A DNA stretch of 64,000 nucleotides from Bacteroides intestinalis DSM 17393 (GCF_000172175.1 NZ_ABJL02000008.1:248001-312000); one strand, 5' to 3'. Shown: positions 43,435 through 53,621, counted from the first letter of the stretch. Notes: generated by a model not told the origin, from the sequence alone. Made by a program: numbers and translations.

Positions 43435-43520
43435 ATTTACAATTTAATCATTTACAATGTACAATTTTGACTGTGTACAGATACACGTTGCAAATCATAT
43501 ATCGTAAATTGTAGTTCGTA
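43435..43520. repeat. ATTTACAAT-word repeat between the HAD gene and panB
   Basis: Words such as ATTTACAATTTA, ATTTACAATGTACAATTT and GTAAATTGTAG occur in both orientations, making a loose inverted repeat just upstream of panB. Like the TAATCACT elements it is confined to the spacer and made of one permuted short word. Confidence 0.55.
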
Positions 43521-43536
43521 CTTTTATTTATCGCCG

Positions 43537-43544
43537 CAAAGGTA
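43537..43544 (-). promoter_or_regulatory. Candidate -7 box of panB
   Basis: The minus strand reads TACCTTTG (TAnnTTTG), 109 bp upstream of the panB ATG. The leader would contain the ATTTACAAT repeat. Confidence 0.45.
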
Positions 43545-43557
43545 ATCCTTTTTCCCT

Positions 43558-44205
43558 TTACTTGTGCAATTCAGTTAATTTATCGTAAGTGAATCCCTGG
43601 AAATCATCCAGAACATAGTGGCACAACGGGGTAATTTCTTCCCGTGAGTTAGTGGTAGCCAGACCAATAACTGTAGCTCCGGAAGCCATTCCGGCTTTCA
43701 GCCCATTAAAGGAATCCTCAAAAACATAAGTTGTTTCAGGCGTAGTGTCAAATACTTCCATACCAAGCAGAAAACAATCGGGTGCAGGTTTAGAAGCAGT
43801 GAACATTTCTGCCGTGAGAATACGGTCGAACATACTTTTGATTTCAGGTCTAGCACGGTATACAGCTTCCATTTTCTTATCATTGGAACTGGTAACTACA
43901 GCCATTTTCACACCATTACGGTGAAGATCGGCAATAAATTCCTCCACTCCAGGAATAAAATCGTATGACATATCCTGTTCGAAGCGGTCGAGACCTGCAG
44001 TGATTTCCTCTCTCTCTTTTGTCATACCGGGAAAGAAGGTATCGTAGATATACATCAGGGTCTGCCCCTTTACACGACTTTCCAGATCTTCCATACCTAA
44101 GTAATCTACTCCCATTTTATGCCAAAAAACGCTGTACTGCGTCTCTGTGTCGACAACGACACCGTCGAAATCGAAGAGAACGGCGATGTTTTTAGTTTCA
44201 GCCAT
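43558..44205 (-). CDS. HAD-family phosphatase (phosphoglycolate/beta-phosphoglucomutase-like)
   Basis: The 215-residue protein has the HAD motif I (VLFDFDGVVVDTE), motif II (VVTSSN), the motif III Lys in ASKPAPDCFLLGM and motif IV (YVFEDSFNGLKAG). A helical cap domain lies between motifs I and II. It probably hydrolyses a sugar phosphate. It stands upstream of panB on the same strand but is separated by a repeat and a promoter. Confidence 0.9.
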   Translation of the reverse strand: MAETKNIAVLFDFDGVVVDTETQYSVFWHKMGVDYLGMEDLESRVKGQTLMYIYDTFFPGMTKEREEITAGLDRFEQDMSYDFIPGVEEFIADLHRNGVKMAVVTSSNDKKMEAVYRARPEIKSMFDRILTAEMFTASKPAPDCFLLGMEVFDTTPETTYVFEDSFNGLKAGMASGATVIGLATTNSREEITPLCHYVLDDFQGFTYDKLTELHK

Positions 44206-44293
44206 ATAAACTTTCTTTTACCTTATAATGTTAATACCTTATCTATTACGATACAAAGGTCAGAATAATCCTTGAACCGAGCAAATAAATGAG

Positions 44294-44301
44294 TAACTTT
44301 G
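44294..44301 (+). promoter_or_regulatory. Candidate -7 box of the MATE gene
   Basis: TAACTTTG matches TAnnTTTG, 79 bp upstream of the MATE ATG. Confidence 0.45.
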
Positions 44302-44379
44302 CTGCGAATACCAGATACGCGGACGACATGGACCGGAGCGGACGAACGCGGACTCATCACTTTCTTTAGATAAATAGTT

Positions 44380-45741
44380 ATGGATAATAACCCTCACATA
44401 TTAGGTACCGAGAGCATCGGAAAACTGCTGTTGCAGTATTCCATACCCGCTATTATCGGCATGACAATAACTTCCCTATACAACATTATCGACAGTATCT
44501 TCATTGGTCATGGTGTAGGTGCAATGGGTATTGCCGGATTGGCTATTACATTCCCCTTGATGAACCTTGTGGTAGCATTCTGTACGCTGGTATCAGCAGG
44601 CGGTTCTACCATTTCATCCATCCGTCTGGGGCAAAAAGATTTAGACGGAGCAACTGAAGTACTGGGAAATACGCTGATGTTTTGTCTGATTAATGCAGTA
44701 GTATTCGGTGGACTTGCTTTTCTATTTCTGGATGATATATTAAGATTCTTCGGTGCCAGTTCCGAAACATTACCTTATGCACGTGACTTCATGCAAATTA
44801 TCCTGGCAGGCACCCCAATTACTTATACAATGATCGGGCTAAACAATATTATGCGTGCCACAGGATATCCTAAAAAGGCGATGTTGACTTCCATGGTAAC
44901 AGTGGTCTGTAACATCATCCTTGCTCCTATCTTCATTTTCCATTTTGACTGGGGAATTCGTGGAGCAGCTACGGCAACCGTTATTTCACAGTTCATCGGT
45001 ATGGTATGGGTTGTGAAGCATTTCCTTGATAAGGATAGTTTCGTTCGTTTCCGTCCGGACTTTTGGAAACTGAAGAAACGCATCATCAGTAGCATCTTTT
45101 CAATCGGCATGTCTCCTTTCCTCATGAATGTATGTGCCTGTGTCATTGTGATTATCATTAACAATACGTTACAACGTCACGGAGGCGATATGGCCATCGG
45201 AGCTTACGGTATCATCAATCGCCTGCTTACACTCTATATAATGATTGTATTAGGTCTGACTATGGGTATGCAACCAATTGTTGGATATAACTTTGGAGCA
45301 CAGAAACACGACCGTGTGAAGCAAACGTTGAAACTGAGCATCCTGACCGGTGTGTGTATCACAAGCAGTGGTTTCCTCATTTGCGAACTTTTTCCACATG
45401 CAGTATCCGTTATCTTCACGAACGATCAAGAACTGATTGACATTGCTTCTCGCGGTGTCCGCATCTGCGTGCTGATGTTCCCATTGGTGGGCGCACAGAT
45501 TGTAATCGGTAATTTCTTCCAAAGTATCGGAAAAGCTAAAATCAGTATATTCCTTTCGCTCACCCGGCAACTTTTATATCTGCTTCCCAGTCTAATTTTC
45601 TTTCCCCGTTTCATGGGACTGGATGGAATTTGGACCAGTATGCCCGTTGCCGATTTCTTTGCTTTCCTAACAGCACTCACAGTACTGTGTATGTATATAC
45701 GAAAGGTTACCCGAACACAGGAAACAGTTACTCACTCTTAA
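44380..45741 (+). CDS. MATE-family multidrug/cation antiporter
   Basis: The 453-residue membrane protein has twelve predicted helices arranged as two related halves, each beginning with the family pattern (LLQYSIPAIIGMTITSLYNIID and SIFSIGMSPFLMNVCACVIVI). It exports drugs or organic cations in exchange for H+ or Na+. Its last 14 bp overlap the convergent ABC permease gene, so the two 3' ends interfere. Confidence 0.9.
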   Translation: MDNNPHILGTESIGKLLLQYSIPAIIGMTITSLYNIIDSIFIGHGVGAMGIAGLAITFPLMNLVVAFCTLVSAGGSTISSIRLGQKDLDGATEVLGNTLMFCLINAVVFGGLAFLFLDDILRFFGASSETLPYARDFMQIILAGTPITYTMIGLNNIMRATGYPKKAMLTSMVTVVCNIILAPIFIFHFDWGIRGAATATVISQFIGMVWVVKHFLDKDSFVRFRPDFWKLKKRIISSIFSIGMSPFLMNVCACVIVIIINNTLQRHGGDMAIGAYGIINRLLTLYIMIVLGLTMGMQPIVGYNFGAQKHDRVKQTLKLSILTGVCITSSGFLICELFPHAVSVIFTNDQELIDIASRGVRICVLMFPLVGAQIVIGNFFQSIGKAKISIFLSLTRQLLYLLPSLIFFPRFMGLDGIWTSMPVADFFAFLTALTVLCMYIRKVTRTQETVTHS

Positions 45742-48028
45742 TACTCTTCACCGGATTCTCATTAGCAATGTGCCATGCCTTAATTATGACACACATGATA
45801 ATAAACATAAGCAGAGTCACAGCAACACCCATATACCCCATTACAGGCAGGGAAATAGCATCCCTAAACTGACTGATCCAAACTTCACCGGCTTTGAATG
45901 CTCCGATTGTACCAATCGTTACAGCCGGAATTGCCAACCACAAGACATCACGCGTCAGTAGGCGCAGCACACCGCTCACTTCTGCTCCATTCACCTTACG
46001 AATAGCTATTTCCTTGGAGCGCAAACGAATTTCATCATTTACATAGCCAATGAGCCCCATAAGAATGATAAACAAGATTGTAACAGATGCCAATAAAGTG
46101 ACATCACGGAATATGCGAACGGATTCCGAATAACTTCGCATCTCTTTTTCCATTGAACGAAACAGTAACTCATTCTGCGGATACACATGCTGCATCTCTT
46201 CATTCAGCCGGATAAGATTATCGTCAAAAGGCTTCTTCAGGCGCACATGTAGAGTGCTTTCTATGCCTTCCGTCCAAGCTATCATAACCGGATCACTATC
46301 ATCCGGTGCAAGAGGAAAACTGAACGAATCCAAAATACCTACTACTGTACCCAGATCATTTACGTGTTCACCTATACCGGTACCCTCCCATTTCATCTTT
46401 TCTACAAAAGTGCGGTTTACAAGTAATTGTCCACTACCCGATAAGTTTTTACCTGCTTTAAGTCGTAAGCCGATAAAATCCAGATAATCCGTATCGAATA
46501 TAGAAAAGCGAGGAGAAAAAAGCCGGTTTCCTTGATTATCAGTCACCATGTGAGGAGCATAAAATCCCAGTAGCGATGCACTGGCAGAAGCCACAGACTC
46601 TACATAGGGTAATCCTAAAAGAACACTACGCAAGTTATCCGGATTTTCTAATCGGTGGTAAACGTATGCAACGCGTTCAGGACGGAAACCACGATCACGT
46701 CCGATTGCATAATTATATTGTATAAATACCACCAGCATCATGCCCAGTATGAATGCCGCACCTCCAAACTGTATGAATAATAGTACCCGCTTCCAACCAC
46801 GACGTCCGGAAGTATAGCGATGGAACACTTGCGTCACCGGTATACGCGAAAACAAAATACCAGGCAAACATCCTCCCAACAGAAATAAGAGAGCAACTAC
46901 AGACAAAGGTGCCCACAAGTTCTGCCAGGCAAAGAGAACACTCAACGGAATAGATGCCAGTTCTTCCATTTTTTCATGGAAAACATACACCAACACTCCT
47001 ATCAATAATAGTGCCAGTAGAATCACTACCGCTGTCTCCATCAGAAACATGGAGAAAATGCTACGTTCGGATGCTCCACTGCACTTGTGTACACCAATGG
47101 ATTTTGCACGTTGCGTCAGTGAAGCTATTGATATCAACACATAATTTAGTGTTGTTGTGAAAAGTAACACTACGCCGAGCAATGCCATGATCCAGATCAT
47201 TTTCCGTACCGTCGGCTTGGCAAGGTGCAGACTACGCATAGGATACACAGTAACTTTCAGTTCCAACCCGCTCTCTTCCGGAATATGACGGGCAATAGCA
47301 ACTGAGAGATGCTTATTCAATTTATTAGCATCAGTAGGATTTCGTAAACGTACGTATCCGTCGTAATTACCACCACTGTTCCAGCCTAAAGACCAACGGG
47401 TATGCCGTTCGATGCTGGGAAAAGAGACAATAGCTTCAGGACGGGTATATAATTCTGTATTCAGTGGCACATCAGCATAGACACCTTTTACGAGCATAGG
47501 TACCGTAGTACCACCAATTGAGTAATTCAATGTCTTCCCTAATGGTGACTCACTGCCGAAAATAGTGCGTGCCGATGTATGGGACAAGAATATTGCATCC
47601 GGATTTGCCAATTCCTGTGGATTTCCCTCCAATACTTCGATACCGAGGGTGGCAAAGTAAAGAGTATCTGCCATCACTGTAGGTAACATGAACTTATGTT
47701 CTCCCAAGCGATACTCCTTACCAAAAAGAGAACAGCTGGTAGTAGCACTCTGTACCTCATCAGGAAACTCCTCTGCAATGGCAGCAGGAATAGTTTGGAT
47801 GGTATTATACCCCTCTCCACCACTCAACACTCCCTTATTCATCCAACCGGTCTTGACAATGTAAAGATTCTCCGGTTCATGATAGAAATTATCAAAACTC
47901 AACTCGAAAACAATACGTGCAAAAAGGAAAACAGACATCAGTAGCCCTAATGACAAAGAAATAACTTTAATGATATTTGATCCGCGTCCGCGAAGCAAAG
48001 TTTGCAGGGTATAATAAAGGTGTCTCAT
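45728..48028 (-). CDS. ABC permease, third paralogue of the tandem array
   Basis: This 766-residue FtsX/MacB-type permease begins MRHLYYTLQTLLRGRGSNIIK and ends NENPVKSIKSE, nearly the same ends as the two genes upstream. It has two periplasmic domains and two FtsX blocks with the motif KEIAIRKVNGAE. It is the most diverged of the three (e.g. extra-cytoplasmic domain VKTGWMNKGVLSGGEGYN). The last gene of the operon, it overlaps the convergent MATE gene by 14 bp. Confidence 0.9.
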   Translation of the reverse strand: MRHLYYTLQTLLRGRGSNIIKVISLSLGLLMSVFLFARIVFELSFDNFYHEPENLYIVKTGWMNKGVLSGGEGYNTIQTIPAAIAEEFPDEVQSATTSCSLFGKEYRLGEHKFMLPTVMADTLYFATLGIEVLEGNPQELANPDAIFLSHTSARTIFGSESPLGKTLNYSIGGTTVPMLVKGVYADVPLNTELYTRPEAIVSFPSIERHTRWSLGWNSGGNYDGYVRLRNPTDANKLNKHLSVAIARHIPEESGLELKVTVYPMRSLHLAKPTVRKMIWIMALLGVVLLFTTTLNYVLISIASLTQRAKSIGVHKCSGASERSIFSMFLMETAVVILLALLLIGVLVYVFHEKMEELASIPLSVLFAWQNLWAPLSVVALLFLLGGCLPGILFSRIPVTQVFHRYTSGRRGWKRVLLFIQFGGAAFILGMMLVVFIQYNYAIGRDRGFRPERVAYVYHRLENPDNLRSVLLGLPYVESVASASASLLGFYAPHMVTDNQGNRLFSPRFSIFDTDYLDFIGLRLKAGKNLSGSGQLLVNRTFVEKMKWEGTGIGEHVNDLGTVVGILDSFSFPLAPDDSDPVMIAWTEGIESTLHVRLKKPFDDNLIRLNEEMQHVYPQNELLFRSMEKEMRSYSESVRIFRDVTLLASVTILFIILMGLIGYVNDEIRLRSKEIAIRKVNGAEVSGVLRLLTRDVLWLAIPAVTIGTIGAFKAGEVWISQFRDAISLPVMGYMGVAVTLLMFIIMCVIIKAWHIANENPVKSIKSE

Positions 48029-48056
48029 AATGATAACTTTTATCTATTATAATAAT

Positions 48057-50381
48057 TTATTCGCTCTTAATACTCTTCACCGGATTTTCATTTGCAATGC
48101 TCCATGCTTTCCATACAACACATGCCGTAATGATCATTAAATTAGCAATAGCTACCAATACATACACTGATCCTCCCAGAGGTACTTGTATTGCAAAGAG
48201 ATCCATCCATATTCCATTTACATACCACGCCCCCACAGTACCCATGATGACTGCCGGCACCGCTACCCAAAGTACATCACGCGACAACATTTCTAAGATG
48301 GTAGACGACTCTGCACCGTTCACCTTGCGGATAGCAATTTCTTTGGAACGACGGCGTACCTCGTCGGTAGTATAACCGATCAAGCCCATCAGCATGACAA
48401 AAAACATGACTACCGCTGCCAGTACAGTAGCATTACGAAAGACACGGACGATATTATAATTCTCCGCCATATCCTGTTCCAGAGAGCAGAAATCTACTGT
48501 TTTCGTAGGGAAAGCAGCGGATGCCTCACTATTCAGCCGCCTCAGGTTCTCCGCAAAAGGCTCTTTCAGGCGTACATGGATACAAGCACCAAACCGTCCG
48601 CATCGTACAATAAGTGGCTGCTGCGGCACATAAAATGATGCTGTATGAAAATCTTTGAGCACTCCCACAACACGCAGATCTCCCAGACTTGTATTTCCTT
48701 GATGCACTATACGTCCCACGATATCATCTCCCCAGCGCATAGTCTTGGCAAATGTTTCATTCACCACAGCCTCATTGCGTTCCCGTGCCATACGACCTTC
48801 CTTTATCACCATACCCATCATTTTAGGGTAGTTTTCTGTCTCTACACAGTAGCGTGATGAGAAAAGTGACTGCCCGCTTTCATCCATTATCCTCATACCA
48901 CTCATGCCGATACAGGGTGGATAACTGGCAGATTCCACATCCTCCACATAAGGGAGTCCGCAAAAGAACTGACGGGCAGCATCGCGTTCGGAGTCACTAT
49001 CAAAATAGATATCGGACGTAGCTATACTCCGGGCATCATATCCAGTATTTTTATTCAACACATAGTGATACTGGGCCATGATGACACACATCAGTCCACA
49101 GATAAAAGCCACACCCAAAAACTGAATAAAAAGCAACGGACGCTTCCACCCTTTCTTCCCTTCCGTGTAGTGACGAAAAACCTGTGACACCGGTATTCGC
49201 GAAAACATTCGTCCCGGTAGCACACCGCCCACAATAAACAAACCTAGCACTACCACCAATGGTACCCAGATACGTCCAAACACAAACAGGGATGTCAACC
49301 GGACTTCCATCGTCTCCTCTATCATCTCACGGAAATTCAGCAACAGCAATACCATCAGTATCAATGACAATAAGATAACAATACCTGTCTCCAGCAGGAA
49401 CATTGAAAATACGGTACCGCCTGATGCACCATTACACTTATGTACTCCCACCGCCTTAGCACGATACGAGAGTGAAGAAATAGAAATAAGTACATAATTC
49501 ATTGCTGCAATGAAGAGGATGGCCAGACCGAGGATAAGTGTAATGGCATTCATACGCTTTACCATGTCACCACTGCGATATACATCACGCAAAGGCTTCA
49601 CAATAGAGGTATAACTCGAATTATCTTTCCCATTCTGAGGAAGATAATTATGAATCACAGTCTCTAGGCGTGCATTGAACTTCTCAATATCTACCTTCAC
49701 ACCCGGACGAAAGCGGATATATTGAAAGAAAGAATCACCTCCTTCCCATGAATATTCCGCCCAGTCACGACTCCATGCACTGACAATAGAAATGACAGCT
49801 TCAGGGTTCATGGTGGAGTTCTCTGGCAAAGCAGCATAAATACCCTTTACAGTGAGCTGCAGTTGTTTATCATAGTTTATCACTTTACCCACGGGGTCTT
49901 CATCACCAAACATTTTCTGTGCCAGACGATCACTCAGAAAGACCACATCCTTCTGTTGAAGTTCATGCAACGGATCACCTCTAAGGACTTCGATGCCCAA
50001 TGTCTGGAAAAAGAGTGAGTCTGCCATTACAGCGTAATCCTTAAAACGTACACTACCATTATAAAGCGGTCCAAAAGCCATGTATTTGCAAACACTGACA
50101 GCCGCTTCCACTTCTTGGGGAAAGTTCTCCAAGACGGCACCTGCTACAGGAGGCAGGTTCAGTTCACCCGGTTCCCCCTGTTCACCGTTGATAGTGAAGA
50201 TAGAGAAGAGCTGATAGATGCGGTCCGGATCACGGTAGCAAGTATCATAACTTTGCTCGAAAACAACACGAACAAAAAGCAGAATGCTCATCGTCAGTGC
50301 CAAGCCCAGAGAGAGAACTTTGATGATATTGCTGCCGCGCCCACGGAGCAGTGTTTGAATTACATAGTATATCTGCTTCAT
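48057..50381 (-). CDS. ABC permease, second paralogue of the tandem array
   Basis: The 774-residue permease is closely similar to the gene immediately upstream (shared GPLYNGSVRF, LADSLFFxTxGIEVL-type and VVFLSDRLAQKxFG blocks) and ends VKSIKSE. It has the same two-times FtsX topology. It starts after a 4-bp spacer from the previous gene. The three permeases may form alternative partners of the single ATPase. Confidence 0.9.
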   Translation of the reverse strand: MKQIYYVIQTLLRGRGSNIIKVLSLGLALTMSILLFVRVVFEQSYDTCYRDPDRIYQLFSIFTINGEQGEPGELNLPPVAGAVLENFPQEVEAAVSVCKYMAFGPLYNGSVRFKDYAVMADSLFFQTLGIEVLRGDPLHELQQKDVVFLSDRLAQKMFGDEDPVGKVINYDKQLQLTVKGIYAALPENSTMNPEAVISIVSAWSRDWAEYSWEGGDSFFQYIRFRPGVKVDIEKFNARLETVIHNYLPQNGKDNSSYTSIVKPLRDVYRSGDMVKRMNAITLILGLAILFIAAMNYVLISISSLSYRAKAVGVHKCNGASGGTVFSMFLLETGIVILLSLILMVLLLLNFREMIEETMEVRLTSLFVFGRIWVPLVVVLGLFIVGGVLPGRMFSRIPVSQVFRHYTEGKKGWKRPLLFIQFLGVAFICGLMCVIMAQYHYVLNKNTGYDARSIATSDIYFDSDSERDAARQFFCGLPYVEDVESASYPPCIGMSGMRIMDESGQSLFSSRYCVETENYPKMMGMVIKEGRMARERNEAVVNETFAKTMRWGDDIVGRIVHQGNTSLGDLRVVGVLKDFHTASFYVPQQPLIVRCGRFGACIHVRLKEPFAENLRRLNSEASAAFPTKTVDFCSLEQDMAENYNIVRVFRNATVLAAVVMFFVMLMGLIGYTTDEVRRRSKEIAIRKVNGAESSTILEMLSRDVLWVAVPAVIMGTVGAWYVNGIWMDLFAIQVPLGGSVYVLVAIANLMIITACVVWKAWSIANENPVKSIKSE

Positions 50382-50385
50382 ACGT

Positions 50386-52695
50386 TTATTCGCTTTTAAT
50401 ACTATTCACCGGATTTTCATTCGCTATCCGCCATGACTTCCAGATGACGCAAGCAACAATAAGTAACAGGATAACCAATGCTATCAGCACATATACCGGC
50501 CACGAAAGCGGCACCTGTGCAGCAAACTGATCCATCCACATCTCATTGACGTACGCCGAGGCAATAATACCGATAATGACAGCCGGTCCCGCTACATAAA
50601 GGACATCCTTTGAAAGTAACTCCAATATCCCCGAAGATTCCGCCCCATTCACTTTACGAATGGCAATTTCTTTGGAACGACGGCGCACTTCATCCGTAGT
50701 ATAACCTATCAGGCCCATCAGCATGACAAAGAACATGGTTACCGCCGCCAATATGGTAGCATTGCTAAAGACACGAACCGGATTATACCGTTCCAATATT
50801 CGTTGTTCCAATCCGGCAAAATCAATCGTTTTGTCCGGATAAGCTTCGCTTACGTCTTTGTTCAGACGCCGCAAATTCTCAGCAAAAGGTTCTTTGAGAC
50901 GCACATGGACAGTATTACCGAAAGTACGGGTATATCCGAACATTATGACATCCTGTGGCTGGTAATAGGAACCTATATGAAAATTTTTCAATATACCCAC
51001 GACTTTAAAATTCTTGCCTTCTGTACGTAACGGGTGGTTCAAAGCCTTGTCTCCCCAACGCATCCTCTCCGCAAAAGCCTCATTCACTACTATTTCATCT
51101 GCTGCACGCGGAGCACGACCTTCCTTCATTGTCATACCCATCATTTTAAAGTAATCTTCAAGAGCAAAACTGTAGCGTGTTGAGAAGAGGGACTGTCCAC
51201 TTTCGCCTTCAATCATTGAGCCACTATAGCTCCAGATAGGGGTACTGACCGCAGAAGAAACTTCTTCGACATAAGGCAGACCACGGAAAAACTGCAATGC
51301 CGGTCCACTCTCCTCCTCACTACCAAAATAAGCATTCCCCACCGCTACACGCTGCGGATTATATCCCATATCTTTATCTTTCACATAATTGTACTGCGCC
51401 ATCACTACATACATCAGTCCACAGATAAAGGCCACACCTGCGAACTGGATAAAAAGTAATGGACGTTTCCACCCTTTCTTACCTTCCGTATAGCGACGAA
51501 AAACCTGCGACACCGGTATCCGCGCAAATAATCTACCTGGCAATACTCCCCCCACAACAAAAAGAACCAACACTACAGCAAGCGGTACCCAAATACGATC
51601 GGGTGCAAAAAGTACACTCAGCTTGGCTGCGGTAGTATCTTCTATAAACTCCTGAAAGTTAAGCAATATCAGTCCCATTAACACCAGAGCCAGTACAATG
51701 ATAATACCTGTCTCCAGAAGAAACATTGAGAATACAGTACCTCCACTTGCACCACTACACTTATGTACTCCCACCGCTTTCGCGCGGTAAGTAAGCGAGG
51801 AGATGGATATCAATACATAGTTTAGTGCTGCAACAAAAAGAATTGCAAGAGCTAGGATACTCATAATGCTATCCATCCGTTTCACTTGGTCTTCGTTTCG
51901 ATATACATCACGGATAGGTTTCACAAAAGCTGTATAGCCATAAGCTTTCTTATCCTCTTCCGGTCGATATTTCTGTATCATGTCATCCAGTCGGGCATTG
52001 ATAATCTCTTTGTCAGCTCCCGGACGGAAACGGATATATTCGTAGTAACTGTCTCCCCCACGCCAGGAATAGTTACCCCAACTGCGACTCCAAGCTGTGG
52101 GCATAGATACAACTCCCTCGGGACGCATCGTAGTATTTTCCGGTAAAGCGGCATAAGTCCCCTTCACTGTAAATGCTATTTCTTTATTGTAGCTCAGCAC
52201 TTTTCCAATAGGATTTTCGCCGCCGAAGATTTTCTGTGCCAAGCGGTCGCTCAGAAAAATAACATCCGGTTGTACCAGTTCATTCTCCGGATTTCCGCTC
52301 AGCACCTCAATACCCATAGTTCGGAAAAAAAGTGAGTCTGCCAACAGTATCTCGTCATCGAAACGAACACTGCCATTATACAACGGACCACCGAGAAAAT
52401 AGGCGATACTGGTGGCTGCTTCCACTTCTTTCGGGAAGTTTTCCAATATGGCACCTGCCACGGGGCCACAGTTTTGCTTTTGAGGCTCAAACTGTTCACC
52501 ATCAGCTGAAAAAATAGAGAATATCTGATATAAATTGTCATAGTCTTTGTAGAAGGTGTCGTAACTTTGTTCAAAAGCCACACGAGAAAACAGCAAAATA
52601 CTCATCGTCAATCCCAATCCAAGGGAAATGACTTTGATAATATTCGAACCGCGTCCACGTAATAAAGTCCTTATGACATAATAGATTTGTTTCAT
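50386..52695 (-). CDS. ABC permease, first paralogue of the tandem array
   Basis: The 769-residue MacB/FtsX-type permease starts MKQIYYVIRTLLRGRGSNI, with the first membrane helix at about residues 20-42, and carries the cytoplasmic motif KAVGVHKCSGASGGTVFSM in the first FtsX block and KEIAIRKVNGAESSG in the second. It lies 25 bp downstream of the ATPase gene. Substrate unknown. Confidence 0.9.
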   Translation of the reverse strand: MKQIYYVIRTLLRGRGSNIIKVISLGLGLTMSILLFSRVAFEQSYDTFYKDYDNLYQIFSIFSADGEQFEPQKQNCGPVAGAILENFPKEVEAATSIAYFLGGPLYNGSVRFDDEILLADSLFFRTMGIEVLSGNPENELVQPDVIFLSDRLAQKIFGGENPIGKVLSYNKEIAFTVKGTYAALPENTTMRPEGVVSMPTAWSRSWGNYSWRGGDSYYEYIRFRPGADKEIINARLDDMIQKYRPEEDKKAYGYTAFVKPIRDVYRNEDQVKRMDSIMSILALAILFVAALNYVLISISSLTYRAKAVGVHKCSGASGGTVFSMFLLETGIIIVLALVLMGLILLNFQEFIEDTTAAKLSVLFAPDRIWVPLAVVLVLFVVGGVLPGRLFARIPVSQVFRRYTEGKKGWKRPLLFIQFAGVAFICGLMYVVMAQYNYVKDKDMGYNPQRVAVGNAYFGSEEESGPALQFFRGLPYVEEVSSAVSTPIWSYSGSMIEGESGQSLFSTRYSFALEDYFKMMGMTMKEGRAPRAADEIVVNEAFAERMRWGDKALNHPLRTEGKNFKVVGILKNFHIGSYYQPQDVIMFGYTRTFGNTVHVRLKEPFAENLRRLNKDVSEAYPDKTIDFAGLEQRILERYNPVRVFSNATILAAVTMFFVMLMGLIGYTTDEVRRRSKEIAIRKVNGAESSGILELLSKDVLYVAGPAVIIGIIASAYVNEMWMDQFAAQVPLSWPVYVLIALVILLLIVACVIWKSWRIANENPVNSIKSE

Positions 52696-52720
52696 ACTTT
52701 ACTATTGTAATAATCGTAAC

Positions 52721-53404
52721 TTACATTTCCTGTGCTGCAACACTTGCCACTATACTGCCATCGAACAAATGAATCGTACGATGGGCGAAAGAAGCATCGT
52801 GCTGAGAGTGTGTCACCATGATAATAGTAGTTCCTTCCCGGTTCAACTCTGTCAGCAAATTCATCACTTCTGTACCATTCTTAGAATCCAGATTACCGGT
52901 CGGCTCATCGGCAAGTATCAACTTAGGATTAGTAACCACAGCACGAGCAATGGCTACACGTTGCTGCTGACCACCGGAAAGCTGTTGCGGGAAGTGTTTG
53001 GCACGATGACTGATATTCATTCGTTTCAGTATATCTTCCACCATCCGGCGACGTTCGGAAGCTCTGATGCCCAGGTAAGTCAAAGGCAATTCCACATTTT
53101 CATACACATTCAGTTCGTCTATCAGATTGAAGCTTTGGAATACAAAACCCAGTTTACCTTTACGAACGCGTGTACGCTCTTTTTCTTTCAGATTCCCTAC
53201 TTCCTGTCCCAGAAGTTTATATGAACCTTCCGTCGGATTATCCAGTAATCCCAGAATATTCAACAGGGTTGATTTTCCGCAACCTGACGGTCCCATAATA
53301 GCTGCAAACTCTCCCTCTTTCACTTCAAGGTTCACGTGGTTCAATGCTACTGTTTCCACTTCCGATGTACGGAATACTTTACTGATGTCATTAATTTCAA
53401 TCAT
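52721..53404 (-). CDS. ABC ATP-binding protein of the triple-permease operon
   Basis: From the ATG at 53404 the ATPase is 227 residues with Walker A GPSGCGKST, signature LSGGQQQRVAIARA and Walker B LILADEPTGNLDS. It is a close paralogue of the ATPase at 2448-3140. It is the first gene of the operon, about 80 nt downstream of the predicted sigma-54-type start. It is the only ATPase for three permeases. The upstream TTG at 53416 is not preferred. Confidence 0.92.
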   Translation of the reverse strand: MIEINDISKVFRTSEVETVALNHVNLEVKEGEFAAIMGPSGCGKSTLLNILGLLDNPTEGSYKLLGQEVGNLKEKERTRVRKGKLGFVFQSFNLIDELNVYENVELPLTYLGIRASERRRMVEDILKRMNISHRAKHFPQQLSGGQQQRVAIARAVVTNPKLILADEPTGNLDSKNGTEVMNLLTELNREGTTIIMVTHSQHDASFAHRTIHLFDGSIVASVAAQEM

Positions 53405-53496
53405 GATGTTCTTCAAATTATGAGTTATTAGTTATTTCTCTTAATCTACTCTTTAGCATATTAAGATTAATACACGCAATACTTTAACTATATAAA

Positions 53497-53512
53497 TGCA
53501 GAAAGCGTGCCA
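53497..53512 (-). promoter_or_regulatory. Sigma-54-type promoter of the triple-permease operon
   Basis: The minus strand reads TGGCACGCTTTCTGCA, which matches TGGCACG-N4-TTGCA at all but one position, with exact -24/-12 spacing. It lies about 93 bp upstream of the ATPase ATG. Confidence 0.75.
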
Positions 53513-53568
53513 AAACTTAAAATCCGTTTATTATCAAGGAATTAGCTTTCCAAGCCCAGCCATCAAGT

Positions 53569-53621
53569 GTCTAATAATTAGACAACTCCGTCTAAAAAAT
53601 AGACAACTATCGAATAATTAG
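53569..53621. promoter_or_regulatory. Palindromic activator-site array for the sigma-54 promoter
   Basis: GTCTAATAATTAGAC (53569-53583) is a perfect 15-bp palindrome. A second, GTCTAAAAAATAGAC (53590-53604), starts 21 bp later, and a partial third (AATAATTAG at 53613-53621) continues the phase. They lie 57-109 bp upstream of the -24 element. The word differs from the sites at 5772-5808, so another NtrC-type regulator is implied. Confidence 0.65.

Noticed and set aside
45728..45741. Overlap of the MATE and ABC permease 3' ends as a fusion artefact
   Set aside because: Genes are convergent, and both C-termini fit their families.
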